A DNA stretch of 39,785 nucleotides from a bacterium D16-56 (GTDB taxonomy: Bacteria; Bacillota; Clostridia; Lachnospirales; Lachnospiraceae): positions 1 through 39,785 of the forward strand of contig RAYY01000039.1 of the NCBI GenBank assembly GCA_003611875.1. The letters are read 5' to 3'. This document shows, in pieces, positions 1-7,686 of the stretch. The translations under genes and the position numbers were made by a program. The number at the start of each line of letters is the position of its first letter. Within the stretch, counting starts at the first letter, position 1. Below the pieces are notes generated by a model. That model had not been told where the DNA came from and did no database searches. It saw nothing but the letters and a program-made list of their open reading frames with translations.

Positions 1-90
1 TTTGGTCGGAGGGTGCAGCAGTTGCTGCAGAAGGTTCGGATGTGTTCAATATGTGGTTTTGAGGGTATATGTATAGTATCCTAATAAGTT
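1..90. other. Window start, no gene seen
   Basis: No open frame, RNA gene or clear promoter could be recognised here. It is presumably the leader or spacer in front of the tRNA array. An upstream rRNA or tRNA gene may lie outside the window, but nothing visible proves it. Confidence 0.4.
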
Positions 91-164
91 GGCCCGGTGG
101 CTCAGCTGGTTAGAGCGCCGCCCTGTCACGGCGGAGGTCGTGGGTTCGAATCCCATCCGGGTCG
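91..164 (+). tRNA. tRNA-Asp (GTC)
   Basis: Cloverleaf with a seven-pair acceptor stem (91-97 with 157-163, one G-U), discriminator G164, a GGTTCGAATCC T-arm and anticodon GTC at 125-127 in a seven-base loop. No CCA is encoded. First gene of the array. Confidence 0.97.
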
Positions 165-202
165 CTGAAATGTATAAATTGCACATTTCAAATTAAAAAT
201 AT

Positions 203-275
203 GGGGTCTTAGCTCAGCTGGGAGAGCATCTGCCTTACAAGCAGAGGGTCACAGGTTCGAGCCCTGTAGGCCCCA
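203..275 (+). tRNA. tRNA-Val (TAC)
   Basis: Acceptor 203-209 pairs with 268-274, discriminator A275. Anticodon TAC lies at 236-238 between the TCTGC and GCAGA arms, and the T-arm carries GGTTCGAGCC. The 38-base spacer before it contains a 7-bp inverted repeat (GAAATGT/ACATTTC), possibly a processing hairpin. Confidence 0.97.
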
Positions 276-299
276 TTTTTTAAATCAAATTAGGTCTTC

Positions 300-372
300 G
301 CCGATATGGCTCAATTGGCAGAGCAGCTGATTTGTAATCAGCAGGTTATCGGTTCGAGTCCGATTATCGGCT
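300..372 (+). tRNA. tRNA-Thr (TGT)
   Basis: Acceptor GCCGATA (300-306) pairs fully with 365-371, discriminator T372. Anticodon TGT is at 333-335. An open frame running across this tRNA and the next one is an artefact of tRNA sequence. Confidence 0.96.
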
Positions 373-418
373 TACGGGTATACGTTCTGTATATTCGGTA
401 TATAATAGTATCATATAA

Positions 419-500
419 GGGAGAGTTCCCGAGTGGCCAAAGGGGACAGACTGTAAATCTGCTGGCAATGCCTTCAGTGGTTCGAATCCACTCTCTCCCA
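419..500 (+). tRNA. tRNA-Tyr (GTA)
   Basis: Class II tRNA with a long variable arm. Acceptor GGGAGAG (419-425) pairs fully with 493-499, discriminator A500. Anticodon GTA is at 453-455. The outermost anticodon-stem pair appears to be an A-C mismatch. Confidence 0.96.
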
Positions 501-530
501 TTTAAATAACTATATATTTGTTAATATTGT

Positions 531-604
<74 letters not shown>

Positions 605-610
605 TTTTGT

Positions 611-683
<73 letters not shown>

Positions 684-686
684 TAT

Positions 687-759
687 GGGCGTGTAGCTCA
701 GGCGGTAGAGCACTTGACTTTTAATCAAGTTGTCCGGGGTTCGAATCCCCGCACGCTCA
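687..759 (+). tRNA. tRNA-Lys (TTT)
   Basis: Acceptor 687-693 pairs with 752-758 (one G-U), discriminator A759. Anticodon TTT sits in the loop between CTTGA and TCAAG. Last gene of the array, only three bases after tRNA-Phe. Confidence 0.97.
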
Positions 760-765
760 GGAAAT

Positions 766-802
766 GTCGGTCTTCCTTAAAAGATAGAGGATCGGCTTTT
801 TT
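766..802 (+). terminator. Terminator of the tRNA array
   Basis: A ten-pair stem (GTCGGTCTTC with GAGGATCGGC, several G-U pairs) is followed at once by six T. It begins seven bases after tRNA-Lys. Confidence 0.8.
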
Positions 803-842
803 ATATTAAGAATTTTTTAGATTTTATATTTGATATATTTCA

Positions 843-878
843 GATCGGGTAAAGGTTAACTTGAATCCGGTCTTTTTT
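843..878 (+). terminator. Second terminator-like hairpin
   Basis: GATCGGG (843-849) pairs with TCCGGTC (866-872), followed by TTTTTT. Its stem resembles the preceding terminator, so it may back it up. Confidence 0.5.
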
Positions 879-951
879 ATTGGATTGATATCATGTAATG
901 GGATAAAAATCATCAGCCTTGAATATAAAGTTTGTTAAAAATTGGAAAATT

Positions 952-980
952 TTGGTATTCTTATATATACAGGATAATAT
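952..980 (+). promoter_or_regulatory. Putative promoter of the Xre-type gene
   Basis: TTGGTA (952-957), a 17-base spacer and TAATAT (975-980) precede the small regulator by about 55 bases. The match to the sigma-A consensus is partial. Confidence 0.4.
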
Positions 981-1036
981 ATAGTCCTGTTATATTTCCA
1001 ATATAGAATAAACTTATGGAGAAAGGGTGGATGGTT

Positions 1037-1276
1037 ATGAATATACGTGAGGCAACCAGCTTCAGGATTGCCGAATTATGCCGACAAAAAAATTTAAGTG
1101 GTTACTCTGTAAGTTATAGAGCGGGAATGCCGTCTTCTACATATAAGAGTATTATTAATGGCAAAAGCAAAAATCCAGGTATTGTAAATATCAATAAGAT
1201 TGCAGATGGATTGGGTGTTACAATTCGGGAATTTTATGATTCGGAGTTGTTCGATGAATTGGAGCCGGACGAGTAG
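1037..1276 (+). CDS. Small Xre/Cro-type HTH regulator
   Basis: A 79-residue protein that is essentially one helix-turn-helix domain of the lambda-repressor (Xre/HTH_3) type. The stretch SVSYRAGMPSSTYKSIINGK fits helices 2-3, and KNPGIVNINKIADGLGVTIREFY is the usual end of the fold; a short acidic tail follows. Its role is presumably transcriptional regulation; the target is unknown. The start at 1037 was chosen because GAAAGGGTGG lies at 1021-1030, which would be inside the gene if the upstream ATG at 1016 were used; 1031 is an alternative. It stands alone between two terminators and could regulate itself. It is not obviously part of a phage or toxin pair. Confidence 0.85.
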   Translation: MNIREATSFRIAELCRQKNLSGYSVSYRAGMPSSTYKSIINGKSKNPGIVNINKIADGLGVTIREFYDSELFDELEPDE

Positions 1277-1277
1277 T

Positions 1278-1315
1278 AAAAACAGAGGATGTCTATGAGA
1301 TATCCTCTGTTTTTA
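1278..1315 (+). terminator. Terminator after the Xre-type gene
   Basis: AACAGAGGAT pairs with ATCCTCTGTT around a short loop and is followed by a T run. A-rich 5' flank, so it may also work from the other strand. Confidence 0.85.
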
Positions 1316-1405
1316 TTTCACAAAATATTATGTACTATTGTCAATAATGTATAGTATTTTATAAACCAGAAAGATAATTTTGGAGAAGTAATTTTAAATT
1401 ATATA

Positions 1406-1423
1406 TTGACAATTATTTAACAA
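1406..1423. promoter_or_regulatory. Putative Rex operator over the adhE -35 box
   Basis: The 18 bases TTGACAATTATTTAACAA match the clostridial Rex consensus TTGTTAA-N4-TTAACAA at 12 of 14 fixed positions, and the downstream half is perfect. Rex is the NADH-sensing repressor known to control adhE in clostridia. Here the site coincides with the -35 element, so binding would block RNA polymerase. The function is inferred from consensus and position only. Confidence 0.6.
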
Positions 1424-1434
1424 GGAAGTATAAT
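1406..1434 (+). promoter_or_regulatory. Consensus promoter of adhE
   Basis: Perfect TTGACA (1406-1411) and perfect TATAAT (1429-1434) with a 17-base spacer. Transcription would start near 1441, giving an untranslated leader of about 75 bases before adhE. Confidence 0.9.
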
Positions 1435-1515
1435 GCAATCATAGCAAGATTGTTAAAAAAATATCGATAACAAATATCGGTAAAATGATCTCAAAAAAAT
1501 GTGGAGGAGAGAGTA

Positions 1516-4134
1516 ATGGCAAAGAAAGAACAAAGTGTTCCTGCAGTCGTTAACAGCGTTGACAGCGTTGAAGCATTGGAAGCAAAAATGCAGGCAATGA
1601 GAGAGGCCCAGAAGGTATTTGCAACCTTTTCTCAGGAACAAGTAGATAAGATTTTCTATGAGGCAGCTTCCGCAGCCAATAAGCTGAGGATTCCTCTAGC
1701 TAAGATGGCGGTAAAGGAAACCGGCATGGGCGTTGTTGAGGATAAGGTAATTAAGAATAATTATGCTGCAGAGTATATCTATAATGCATATAAGGATACG
1801 AAAACCTGCGGAGTGGTGGAAGAGGATAAAGCATTTGGAATTAAGAAGCTGGCAGAGCCGATTGGATTGGTGGCAGCGGTGATTCCTACTACAAATCCCA
1901 CTTCCACGGCAATTTTCAAATGTTTAATCTGTCTGAAAACAAGAAATGCGATTATTATTTCTCCCCATCCGAGAGCTAAGAATTGTACGATTGAAGCAGC
2001 CAAAGTCATTTTGGAAGCAGCCGTCAAGGCTGGCGCTCCAGAGGGAATCATTGGTTGGATTGATGTACCGTCTCTGGATATGACAAATTTGGTAATGAAG
2101 GAAGCTGATATTATTCTGGCTACCGGAGGCCCAGGAATGGTGCGTGCTGCTTATTCTTCTGGTAAGCCTGCTTTGGGTGTTGGTGCTGGTAATACGCCGG
2201 TTATTATTGATGATACGGCAGATGTTAAGATGGCAGTCAGCTCTATCATTCACTCTAAGACCTTTGATAATGGAATGATCTGTGCTTCGGAGCAGTCAGT
2301 AACCGTTCTTGCCTCTATTTATGATGAGGTAAAGAAGGAGTTTGAATATCGGGGATGCTATTTCTTACAGCCGAATGAGATTGAGAAGGTAAGAAAGACA
2401 ATTTTGATTAATGGTTCTTTGAATGCAAAGATTGTCGGGCAGTCTGCTTATACGATTGCAAAGCTAGCTGGTGTAGATGTACCCAAGGATACAAAGATTA
2501 TTATTGGTGAAGTGGAATCTGTTGATATTCGTGAGGAGTTTGCCCATGAAAAGCTGTCTCCTGTTCTGGCTATGTATAAGGCTGAGACCTTTGATGAGGC
2601 TTTAGCTAAGGCAGAGAGACTGGTGGCAGACGGCGGTTATGGACATACGGCTTCTTTGTATATTAATGTAAATGAGCATGAAAAAATCTTAAAGCATGCG
2701 GAAGCTATGAAGACCTGCCGTATTTTGACAAATACTCCGTCTTCTCATGGTGGTATCGGTGATCTTTACAACTTTAAGCTGGTTCCGTCTCTGACCTTGG
2801 GCTGTGGTTCTTGGGGAGGCAACTCAGTATCCGAGAATGTAGGGGTAAAGCATTTGCTGAATATCAAGACTGTGGCGGAGAGGAGAGAGAATATGCTGTG
2901 GTTCCGTGCGCCTGAGAAAGTGTACTTTAAGAAGGGATGTATGCCAGTAGCTTTAAATGAATTAAAGGAGGTATTGGGCAAGAAGAGGGCATTTATTGTC
3001 ACAGACTCTTTCCTGTATATGAATGGGTATACAAAGCCGATTACAGATAAGCTGGATGAACTTGGGATTGTTTATCAGTGTTTCTCAAATGTACAGCCGG
3101 ATCCTACTTTGGCCAATGCTCAGGAGGGCGCTAAGGCTATGACAGCGTTCCAGCCGGATGTAATTATTGCATTAGGCGGCGGATCTGCCATGGATGCAGG
3201 TAAGATTATGTGGGTAATGTATGAGCATCCAGAAGTAGATTTTCAGGATATGGCCATGAGGTTTATTGATATCAGGAAGCGTGTGTATACATTCCCGAAG
3301 ATGGGTGAAAAGGCTTACTTTGTGGCAATTCCTACATCCTCTGGTACTGGTTCTGAGGTGACTCCATTTGCGGTTATTACTGATCAGGAGACAGGGGTAA
3401 AGTATCCGTTGGCTGATTATCAGCTTTTGCCTAACATGGCGATTGTGGATACCGATAATATGATGAGTCAGCCTAAAGGCTTGACCAGCGCATCCGGCGT
3501 AGATGTATTAACTCACGCTCTGGAGGCTTATGCTTCTGTGATGGCTACGGATTATACAGATGGCCTGGCATTAAAGGCAATGAAGAATGTGTTTGAATAT
3601 CTGCCAACCTGTTATAATGACGGCTCTAATGTTGAGGCTCGTTCTAAGATGGCAGACGCTTCTTGTCTGGCTGGTATGGCTTTTGCCAATGCCTTTTTAG
3701 GTGTATGTCACTCCATGGCTCATAAGCTGGGAGCATTCCACCATCTGCCACATGGTATTGCCAATGCATTGTTGATTTCTCTGGTGGTGGAGTTTAATGC
3801 TGAGGAGTGTCCGCGGAAGATGGGAACCTTTTCTCAGTATCAATATCCTCATACCCGCGCCAGATATGCAGAGTGTGCCCGGTTTGTGGGAATCCAGGCA
3901 GATAATGATGAAGATGCAGTTAAGAAGCTGATTGAGAAGATTGAAGATCTGAAAGCAGCTGTAGGCGTTAAGAAGTCAATTGCAGAGTACGGTGTGGATG
4001 AGAAGTATTTCTTGGATACTCTTGATAATATGGTAGAGCAGGCATTTGATGATCAGTGTACCGGAGCCAATCCGCGCTATCCTCTTATGAGTGAGATTAA
4101 AGAAATGTATCTGCGTGCTTATTACGGAAAATAA
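1516..4134 (+). CDS. adhE: Bifunctional aldehyde-alcohol dehydrogenase AdhE
   Basis: An 872-residue cytoplasmic fermentation enzyme. It reduces acetyl-CoA to acetaldehyde and then to ethanol, reoxidising two NADH. Residues 1 to about 440 form the CoA-acylating aldehyde dehydrogenase, with catalytic Cys256 in NGMICASEQS and LGVGAGNTP before it. Residues about 450-870 form the iron-dependent alcohol dehydrogenase, with GGGSAMDAGK from residue 554 for NAD binding and metal-ligand histidines in HSMAHKLGAFHHLPHG. The length is normal for AdhE, which forms spirosomes in other bacteria. The start was set at ATG 1516, seven bases after GGAGGAG, rather than at an upstream in-frame GTG. The gene is monocistronic, with a consensus promoter, a Rex-like site and its own terminator. 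Confidence 0.97.
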   Translation: MAKKEQSVPAVVNSVDSVEALEAKMQAMREAQKVFATFSQEQVDKIFYEAASAANKLRIPLAKMAVKETGMGVVEDKVIKNNYAAEYIYNAYKDTKTCGVVEEDKAFGIKKLAEPIGLVAAVIPTTNPTSTAIFKCLICLKTRNAIIISPHPRAKNCTIEAAKVILEAAVKAGAPEGIIGWIDVPSLDMTNLVMKEADIILATGGPGMVRAAYSSGKPALGVGAGNTPVIIDDTADVKMAVSSIIHSKTFDNGMICASEQSVTVLASIYDEVKKEFEYRGCYFLQPNEIEKVRKTILINGSLNAKIVGQSAYTIAKLAGVDVPKDTKIIIGEVESVDIREEFAHEKLSPVLAMYKAETFDEALAKAERLVADGGYGHTASLYINVNEHEKILKHAEAMKTCRILTNTPSSHGGIGDLYNFKLVPSLTLGCGSWGGNSVSENVGVKHLLNIKTVAERRENMLWFRAPEKVYFKKGCMPVALNELKEVLGKKRAFIVTDSFLYMNGYTKPITDKLDELGIVYQCFSNVQPDPTLANAQEGAKAMTAFQPDVIIALGGGSAMDAGKIMWVMYEHPEVDFQDMAMRFIDIRKRVYTFPKMGEKAYFVAIPTSSGTGSEVTPFAVITDQETGVKYPLADYQLLPNMAIVDTDNMMSQPKGLTSASGVDVLTHALEAYASVMATDYTDGLALKAMKNVFEYLPTCYNDGSNVEARSKMADASCLAGMAFANAFLGVCHSMAHKLGAFHHLPHGIANALLISLVVEFNAEECPRKMGTFSQYQYPHTRARYAECARFVGIQADNDEDAVKKLIEKIEDLKAAVGVKKSIAEYGVDEKYFLDTLDNMVEQAFDDQCTGANPRYPLMSEIKEMYLRAYYGK

Positions 4135-4150
4135 GAAAAGCTTTATAAAA

Positions 4151-4192
4151 AATGCCCTTTAAATCAAAATTGGATTTAAAGGGTATTTTTAT
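4151..4192 (+). terminator. adhE terminator
   Basis: A hairpin with ATGCCCTTTAAATC pairing with GATTTAAAGGGTAT is followed by a T-rich run, about 15 bases after the adhE stop. Confidence 0.9.
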
Positions 4193-4322
4193 TTTGTTAG
4201 AAATAGGGATGGACAGAATTACTTTAGTGTGCTAATATGTTAGCGTGACGCAGAAATAAATAAAATATATTTTTGTGAATCGTTTTTAATTATTTGTGGA
4301 AAAAGAGGAGGAGCAGAAAATT

Positions 4323-5237
4323 ATGAAAAAAGTAGGAAGTATGTTGTTAATGGGAGCAATGGTAATATCACTGGCTGGATGTGGTGGCCAAAGTGCAGAA
4401 AGTACAACAGCCGCAGAGACTAAGGCGGAAAGCGGAGAAACCACAGCAGCAGATTCTTCAGACGATCTTAAAGAATCTGAGAGTGAGAAGGAGGATCAAA
4501 AAGCAGAAGAAGATGGGAAGGAAGCAGCCGGTGAAAACGGTACATTTATAGTAGGATTTGACCAGGATTTCCCGCCTATGGGATTTGTGGGGAATGACGG
4601 GGAGTACACGGGATTTGATCTGGAGCTGGCTGAAGAGGTGGCAAACCGTCTGGGAATGGAGTTTGTGCCGCAGCCGATTGCCTGGGATGCCAAGGATATG
4701 GAGTTAAATTCCGGGACCATTGATTGTATCTGGAATGGATTTACCATGAATGGACGTGAGGATGATTATACCTGGAGCGAGCCATATATGGATAACAGCC
4801 AAGTATTTGTGGTAGCATCGGATTCGGGGATAACCAGCTTTGCTGACCTTGCAGGTAAGATTGTGGAGGTTCAGGCTGATTCCTCGGCGGAGACAGCCTT
4901 GAAGGACAATACAGAGCTTGCAGGGACTTTCGGAACGCTGCAGACTACACCAGATTACAATACGGCATTTATGGATCTGGAGATGGGAGCAGTAGATGCG
5001 ATTGCCATGGATGTGATTGTGGCCGGATATCAGATTGAACAGAGGGGTGACAATGATTCTTATTTGATTTTGGAGGAAACCTTGGCCTCTGAGGAGTATG
5101 GTATCGGATTTAAGAAGGGAAATGAGGAGCTGCGGGATAAGGTACAGACTACATTAGAGGAAATGGCCGCAGACGGAACTTTAAAGACGATTTCGGATAA
5201 GTGGTTTGGCAGGGATGTTACTACGATTGGGAAATAG
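4323..5237 (+). CDS. Polar amino acid ABC transporter substrate-binding lipoprotein
   Basis: A 304-residue family 3 solute-binding protein. The signal peptide ends in a lipobox, LAGC, with Cys20 as the lipid-anchored residue. A low-complexity acidic Ala/Glu/Ser linker (about residues 23-75) should hold the domain off the membrane. The binding domain starts at FIVGFDQDFPPMGF and continues through YTGFDLELAEEVANRLG and YTWSEPYMDN, all typical of the family. The start at 4323 follows GAGGAGGAG with nine bases spacing; an upstream GTG frame would put the signal peptide internally. The permease and ATPase follow in the same direction, so it delivers an amino acid to that pair. The ligand cannot be read from the sequence. 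Confidence 0.93.
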   Translation: MKKVGSMLLMGAMVISLAGCGGQSAESTTAAETKAESGETTAADSSDDLKESESEKEDQKAEEDGKEAAGENGTFIVGFDQDFPPMGFVGNDGEYTGFDLELAEEVANRLGMEFVPQPIAWDAKDMELNSGTIDCIWNGFTMNGREDDYTWSEPYMDNSQVFVVASDSGITSFADLAGKIVEVQADSSAETALKDNTELAGTFGTLQTTPDYNTAFMDLEMGAVDAIAMDVIVAGYQIEQRGDNDSYLILEETLASEEYGIGFKKGNEELRDKVQTTLEEMAADGTLKTISDKWFGRDVTTIGK

Positions 5238-5312
5238 TGTGGACGAGGAAAGGAAACTTTCATGCGCCCGACCAGCAGACGCAAAGTAAATGAAAAGTAA
5301 GGAGCAGGGAAA

Positions 5313-5963
5313 ATGTCAGTCAATATGATGGTATCGCAGTTAGTAGGAGGAATGTTTGTCAGTATTCAGATTTTTGTGGTAACTCTGATATTTTCCTTGC
5401 CTCTTGGCTTGATTGTAGCTTTTGGGAGAATGTCTAAGAATCCTTTGCTGCAGGGCATTGTGAAGGTATATATTTCCATTATGAGGGGAACGCCTTTGAT
5501 GCTGCAGTTAATGGTAGTGTATTTTGGTCCTTATTATCTCTTTGGAATTAGGATTACCAACAGTTATCGGCTTTGGGCTGCATTGATTGGGTTTGTGATT
5601 AATTATGCGGCTTATTTTGCGGAGATTTACCGCAGTGGGATTCAATCCATGCCAGTGGGACAGTATGAGGCGGCAAAGCTGTTGGGATATGGAAAAATGC
5701 AGACATTTTTTAAGATTATTTTGCCTCAGGTGATTAAGAGGATTCTTCCTTCGGTGACAAATGAGGTAATTACTCTGGTGAAGGATACTTCTCTTGCTTT
5801 TACTATTAGTGTGCTGGAAATGTTTGCTATTGCCAAGGCATTGGCATCTTCTCAGACCAGTCTGGTTCCCTTTGCTGCAGCCGGTATATTTTATTATGTG
5901 TTTAATCTTGTGGTAGCACTTGGTATGGAATTTGCAGAGAAAAAGCTGGCGTATTATCAATAA
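5313..5963 (+). CDS. Amino acid ABC transporter permease (HisM/GlnP type)
   Basis: A 216-residue membrane protein with about five hydrophobic segments, the usual size for this family. Hallmarks are RGTPLMLQLMVVYFGPYY near residue 60 and the ATPase-contact loop YRSGIQSMPVGQYEAAKLLGYG (the EAA motif). It forms the membrane channel of the amino acid importer encoded around it, probably as a homodimer. The ATG follows AAGGAG at a good distance. A 75-base gap separates it from the binding-protein gene. Confidence 0.93.
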   Translation: MSVNMMVSQLVGGMFVSIQIFVVTLIFSLPLGLIVAFGRMSKNPLLQGIVKVYISIMRGTPLMLQLMVVYFGPYYLFGIRITNSYRLWAALIGFVINYAAYFAEIYRSGIQSMPVGQYEAAKLLGYGKMQTFFKIILPQVIKRILPSVTNEVITLVKDTSLAFTISVLEMFAIAKALASSQTSLVPFAAAGIFYYVFNLVVALGMEFAEKKLAYYQ

Positions 5964-6064
5964 AAGGTTGATTTGCCGCAGCCATTTAAGGGTAATGGAA
6001 GGGCTGTGATTTGTCAGGAAGAATGACTGAAACAGAAGATGCAGTGGGAAGGGCGGATATAGTT

Positions 6065-6832
6065 ATGAAGCTGTTGGAAATGAATCATGTGGGAAAATCC
6101 TTTGATGGGATTTTGGTGATTAAGGATATCTCATTGTCCGTGGGAGAGGGGGAAATTGTTTCTATAATCGGTCCGTCCGGATCGGGAAAGTCCACACTTC
6201 TGCGATGTGCCACTATGTTGGAGACTATGGATAGTGGTGAGTTGATTTATATGGGAGAAAGAGCTGCCTGGAGAGATCAGACTGGGAAAATGGCTTATGC
6301 TTCAAAAAAGGATTTGAGAAGGATTCGGGAGAATTATGGATTAGTATTTCAGAATTTTAATCTGTTTCCTCATTTTTCCGTGATGAGGAATATTACGGAT
6401 GCTCCCATTTCTGTGCAGAAGAGGGACAGAAATGAGGTGTATCGGACGGGAAGAGAGCTGTTAAAGAAGATGGGGCTGGAGGATAAAGAGAATGCTTATC
6501 CTTGTCAGCTTTCAGGAGGACAGTGTCAGCGGGTAGCTATTGCCCGGGCATTGGCATTGAATCCAAAAATCTTGTTTTTTGATGAACCTACATCCGCTTT
6601 GGATCCAGAACTTACAGGAGAAGTTTTGAAGGTGATTAAATCTTTGGCAGATTTGGATATAGCCATGGTGATTGTGACTCATGAGATGGCTTTTGCCAGG
6701 GATATTTCGGATCGAGTGATCTTTATGGCAGATGGGGTAATTGTGGAGGAGGGAACACCGGATATGGTGTTTGCTTCGGATAATGAAAGGACACGGAGTT
6801 TTTTAGGGAGATATGGAGAGATGTTGAAGTAA
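6065..6832 (+). CDS. Amino acid ABC transporter ATP-binding protein (GlnQ type)
   Basis: A 255-residue ATPase of the polar amino acid importer class. It shows Walker [10 protein letters not shown] (residues 36-44), a Q-loop at [10 protein letters not shown], the signature LSGGQ, Walker [13 protein letters not shown] and the switch histidine in VIVTHEM. It powers import together with the preceding permease and lipoprotein. A small insertion ([18 protein letters not shown]) between Walker A and the Q-loop lengthens it slightly. Frames open upstream to 6011, but ATG 6065 has AAGGGCGG before it and gives the family's usual N-terminus, [13 protein letters not shown]. It ends the operon. Confidence 0.94.
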   Translation: MKLLEMNHVGKSFDGILVIKDISLSVGEGEIVSIIGPSGSGKSTLLRCATMLETMDSGELIYMGERAAWRDQTGKMAYASKKDLRRIRENYGLVFQNFNLFPHFSVMRNITDAPISVQKRDRNEVYRTGRELLKKMGLEDKENAYPCQLSGGQCQRVAIARALALNPKILFFDEPTSALDPELTGEVLKVIKSLADLDIAMVIVTHEMAFARDISDRVIFMADGVIVEEGTPDMVFASDNERTRSFLGRYGEMLK

Positions 6833-6847
6833 ACCTGGTAAACTTTC

Positions 6848-6875
6848 TTGCATATAGATGAAATTCTGTTATAAT
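6848..6875 (+). promoter_or_regulatory. Putative promoter of the orphan lipoprotein gene
   Basis: TTGCAT (6848-6853), a 16-base spacer and a perfect TATAAT (6870-6875) lie about 35 bases before the lipoprotein start. The gene is therefore probably transcribed apart from the ABC operon. Confidence 0.65.
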
Positions 6876-6909
6876 GAATTACACAGGGTTTAAAGAGGAG
6901 AAGTTATAC

Positions 6910-7614
6910 ATGAAGAAAAGGTTTATTTTCTTTGCAATACTATCTGTTTTTGTAATATTTTCTGGAGTTGGATGTGAAAGAAAAAGTGATGATCCTTTAG
7001 AGAATTATGAGAAGCTTAAAAAGATGGCGGATGATATAGACTGGGAAGAAGTTAAAAGTGAGCATCAGGAGAGAGAATTGGATAAATTTATAAAGGAAGA
7101 ATTAGAAAAGGAGTCAGAGAAAGAACAGGTTTTTGATATTGTTCCTTATGATATACGTTTTACTTTTTCCTATGATTGGACGGAAGAAACAGACGGTTCT
7201 CCATATGATCTCCGGATGAAAAGAGAGGGTAAATATTATTGCTGTATATTTGGATTTAAAGATATTGACTTGTCTAACGGTATGACTCCGGATGATATTT
7301 ATGAATTTCAGAAGGAGGATATTTTTGAAGTAAGGGATTTTGTGGAATTAGTAAAGGAAGAACCGGTATGGGAGGATGAGAATAAAAAGATTTATAGGGA
7401 ATTGTACTCAGGAGAATTTAATAAAGTTAAGAATTATTATTATTGCTGTATGATTGATTTTAAGGAACCGGCAGAAGGCTTTGCATGGGTTATTTTTTCA
7501 GGAGTTCCATCCTGGGTTGAAAATGATCTGGAGGAATTAGATCAGATATTAATGACAGCAGAGGATACAGGTACTTTTATGGATGAAAGTTTGGTTAGTG
7601 AAAATGAGGTATGA
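6910..7614 (+). CDS. Putative lipoprotein, unknown function
   Basis: A 234-residue protein that I do not recognise. A signal peptide rich in Phe and Ile runs to a lipobox at SGVGC (Cys22), so it is probably anchored on the outer face of the membrane. A charged, helix-prone region rich in Glu and Lys follows (residues 25-75), then a globular part with many aromatic and acidic residues and pairs of Cys in KYYCCIFGF and YYYCCMIDF. The repeated YYCC/FGF-like pattern suggests two related beta segments. The start at 6910 follows AAAGAGGAG; an upstream ATG at 6874 would bury the signal. It has its own promoter and ends at a shared terminator. Confidence 0.75.
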   Translation: MKKRFIFFAILSVFVIFSGVGCERKSDDPLENYEKLKKMADDIDWEEVKSEHQERELDKFIKEELEKESEKEQVFDIVPYDIRFTFSYDWTEETDGSPYDLRMKREGKYYCCIFGFKDIDLSNGMTPDDIYEFQKEDIFEVRDFVELVKEEPVWEDENKKIYRELYSGEFNKVKNYYYCCMIDFKEPAEGFAWVIFSGVPSWVENDLEELDQILMTAEDTGTFMDESLVSENEV

Positions 7615-7625
7615 ATTTTTAATTG

Positions 7626-7682
7626 AAAAACAGCTTATATCTGGCTATGAATAAGGCTATGGCAGATATAAGCTGTTTTTTA
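7626..7682. terminator. Bidirectional terminator between convergent genes
   Basis: An 18-pair perfect stem (AAAAACAGCTTATATCTG at 7626-7643 with its complement at 7663-7680) is flanked by A and T runs, so it can end the lipoprotein gene on the plus strand and the MATE gene on the minus strand. Confidence 0.9.
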
Positions 7683-7686
7683 CATT

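Noticed and set aside
306-509. A 67-codon open frame across the tRNA array
   Set aside because: It runs through tRNA-Thr and tRNA-Tyr and has no ribosome site.
1450-1473. TTGTTA...TAACAA inverted repeat in the adhE leader as a second Rex site
   Set aside because: The half-sites are 12 bases apart; the Rex consensus needs six, so it does not fit.
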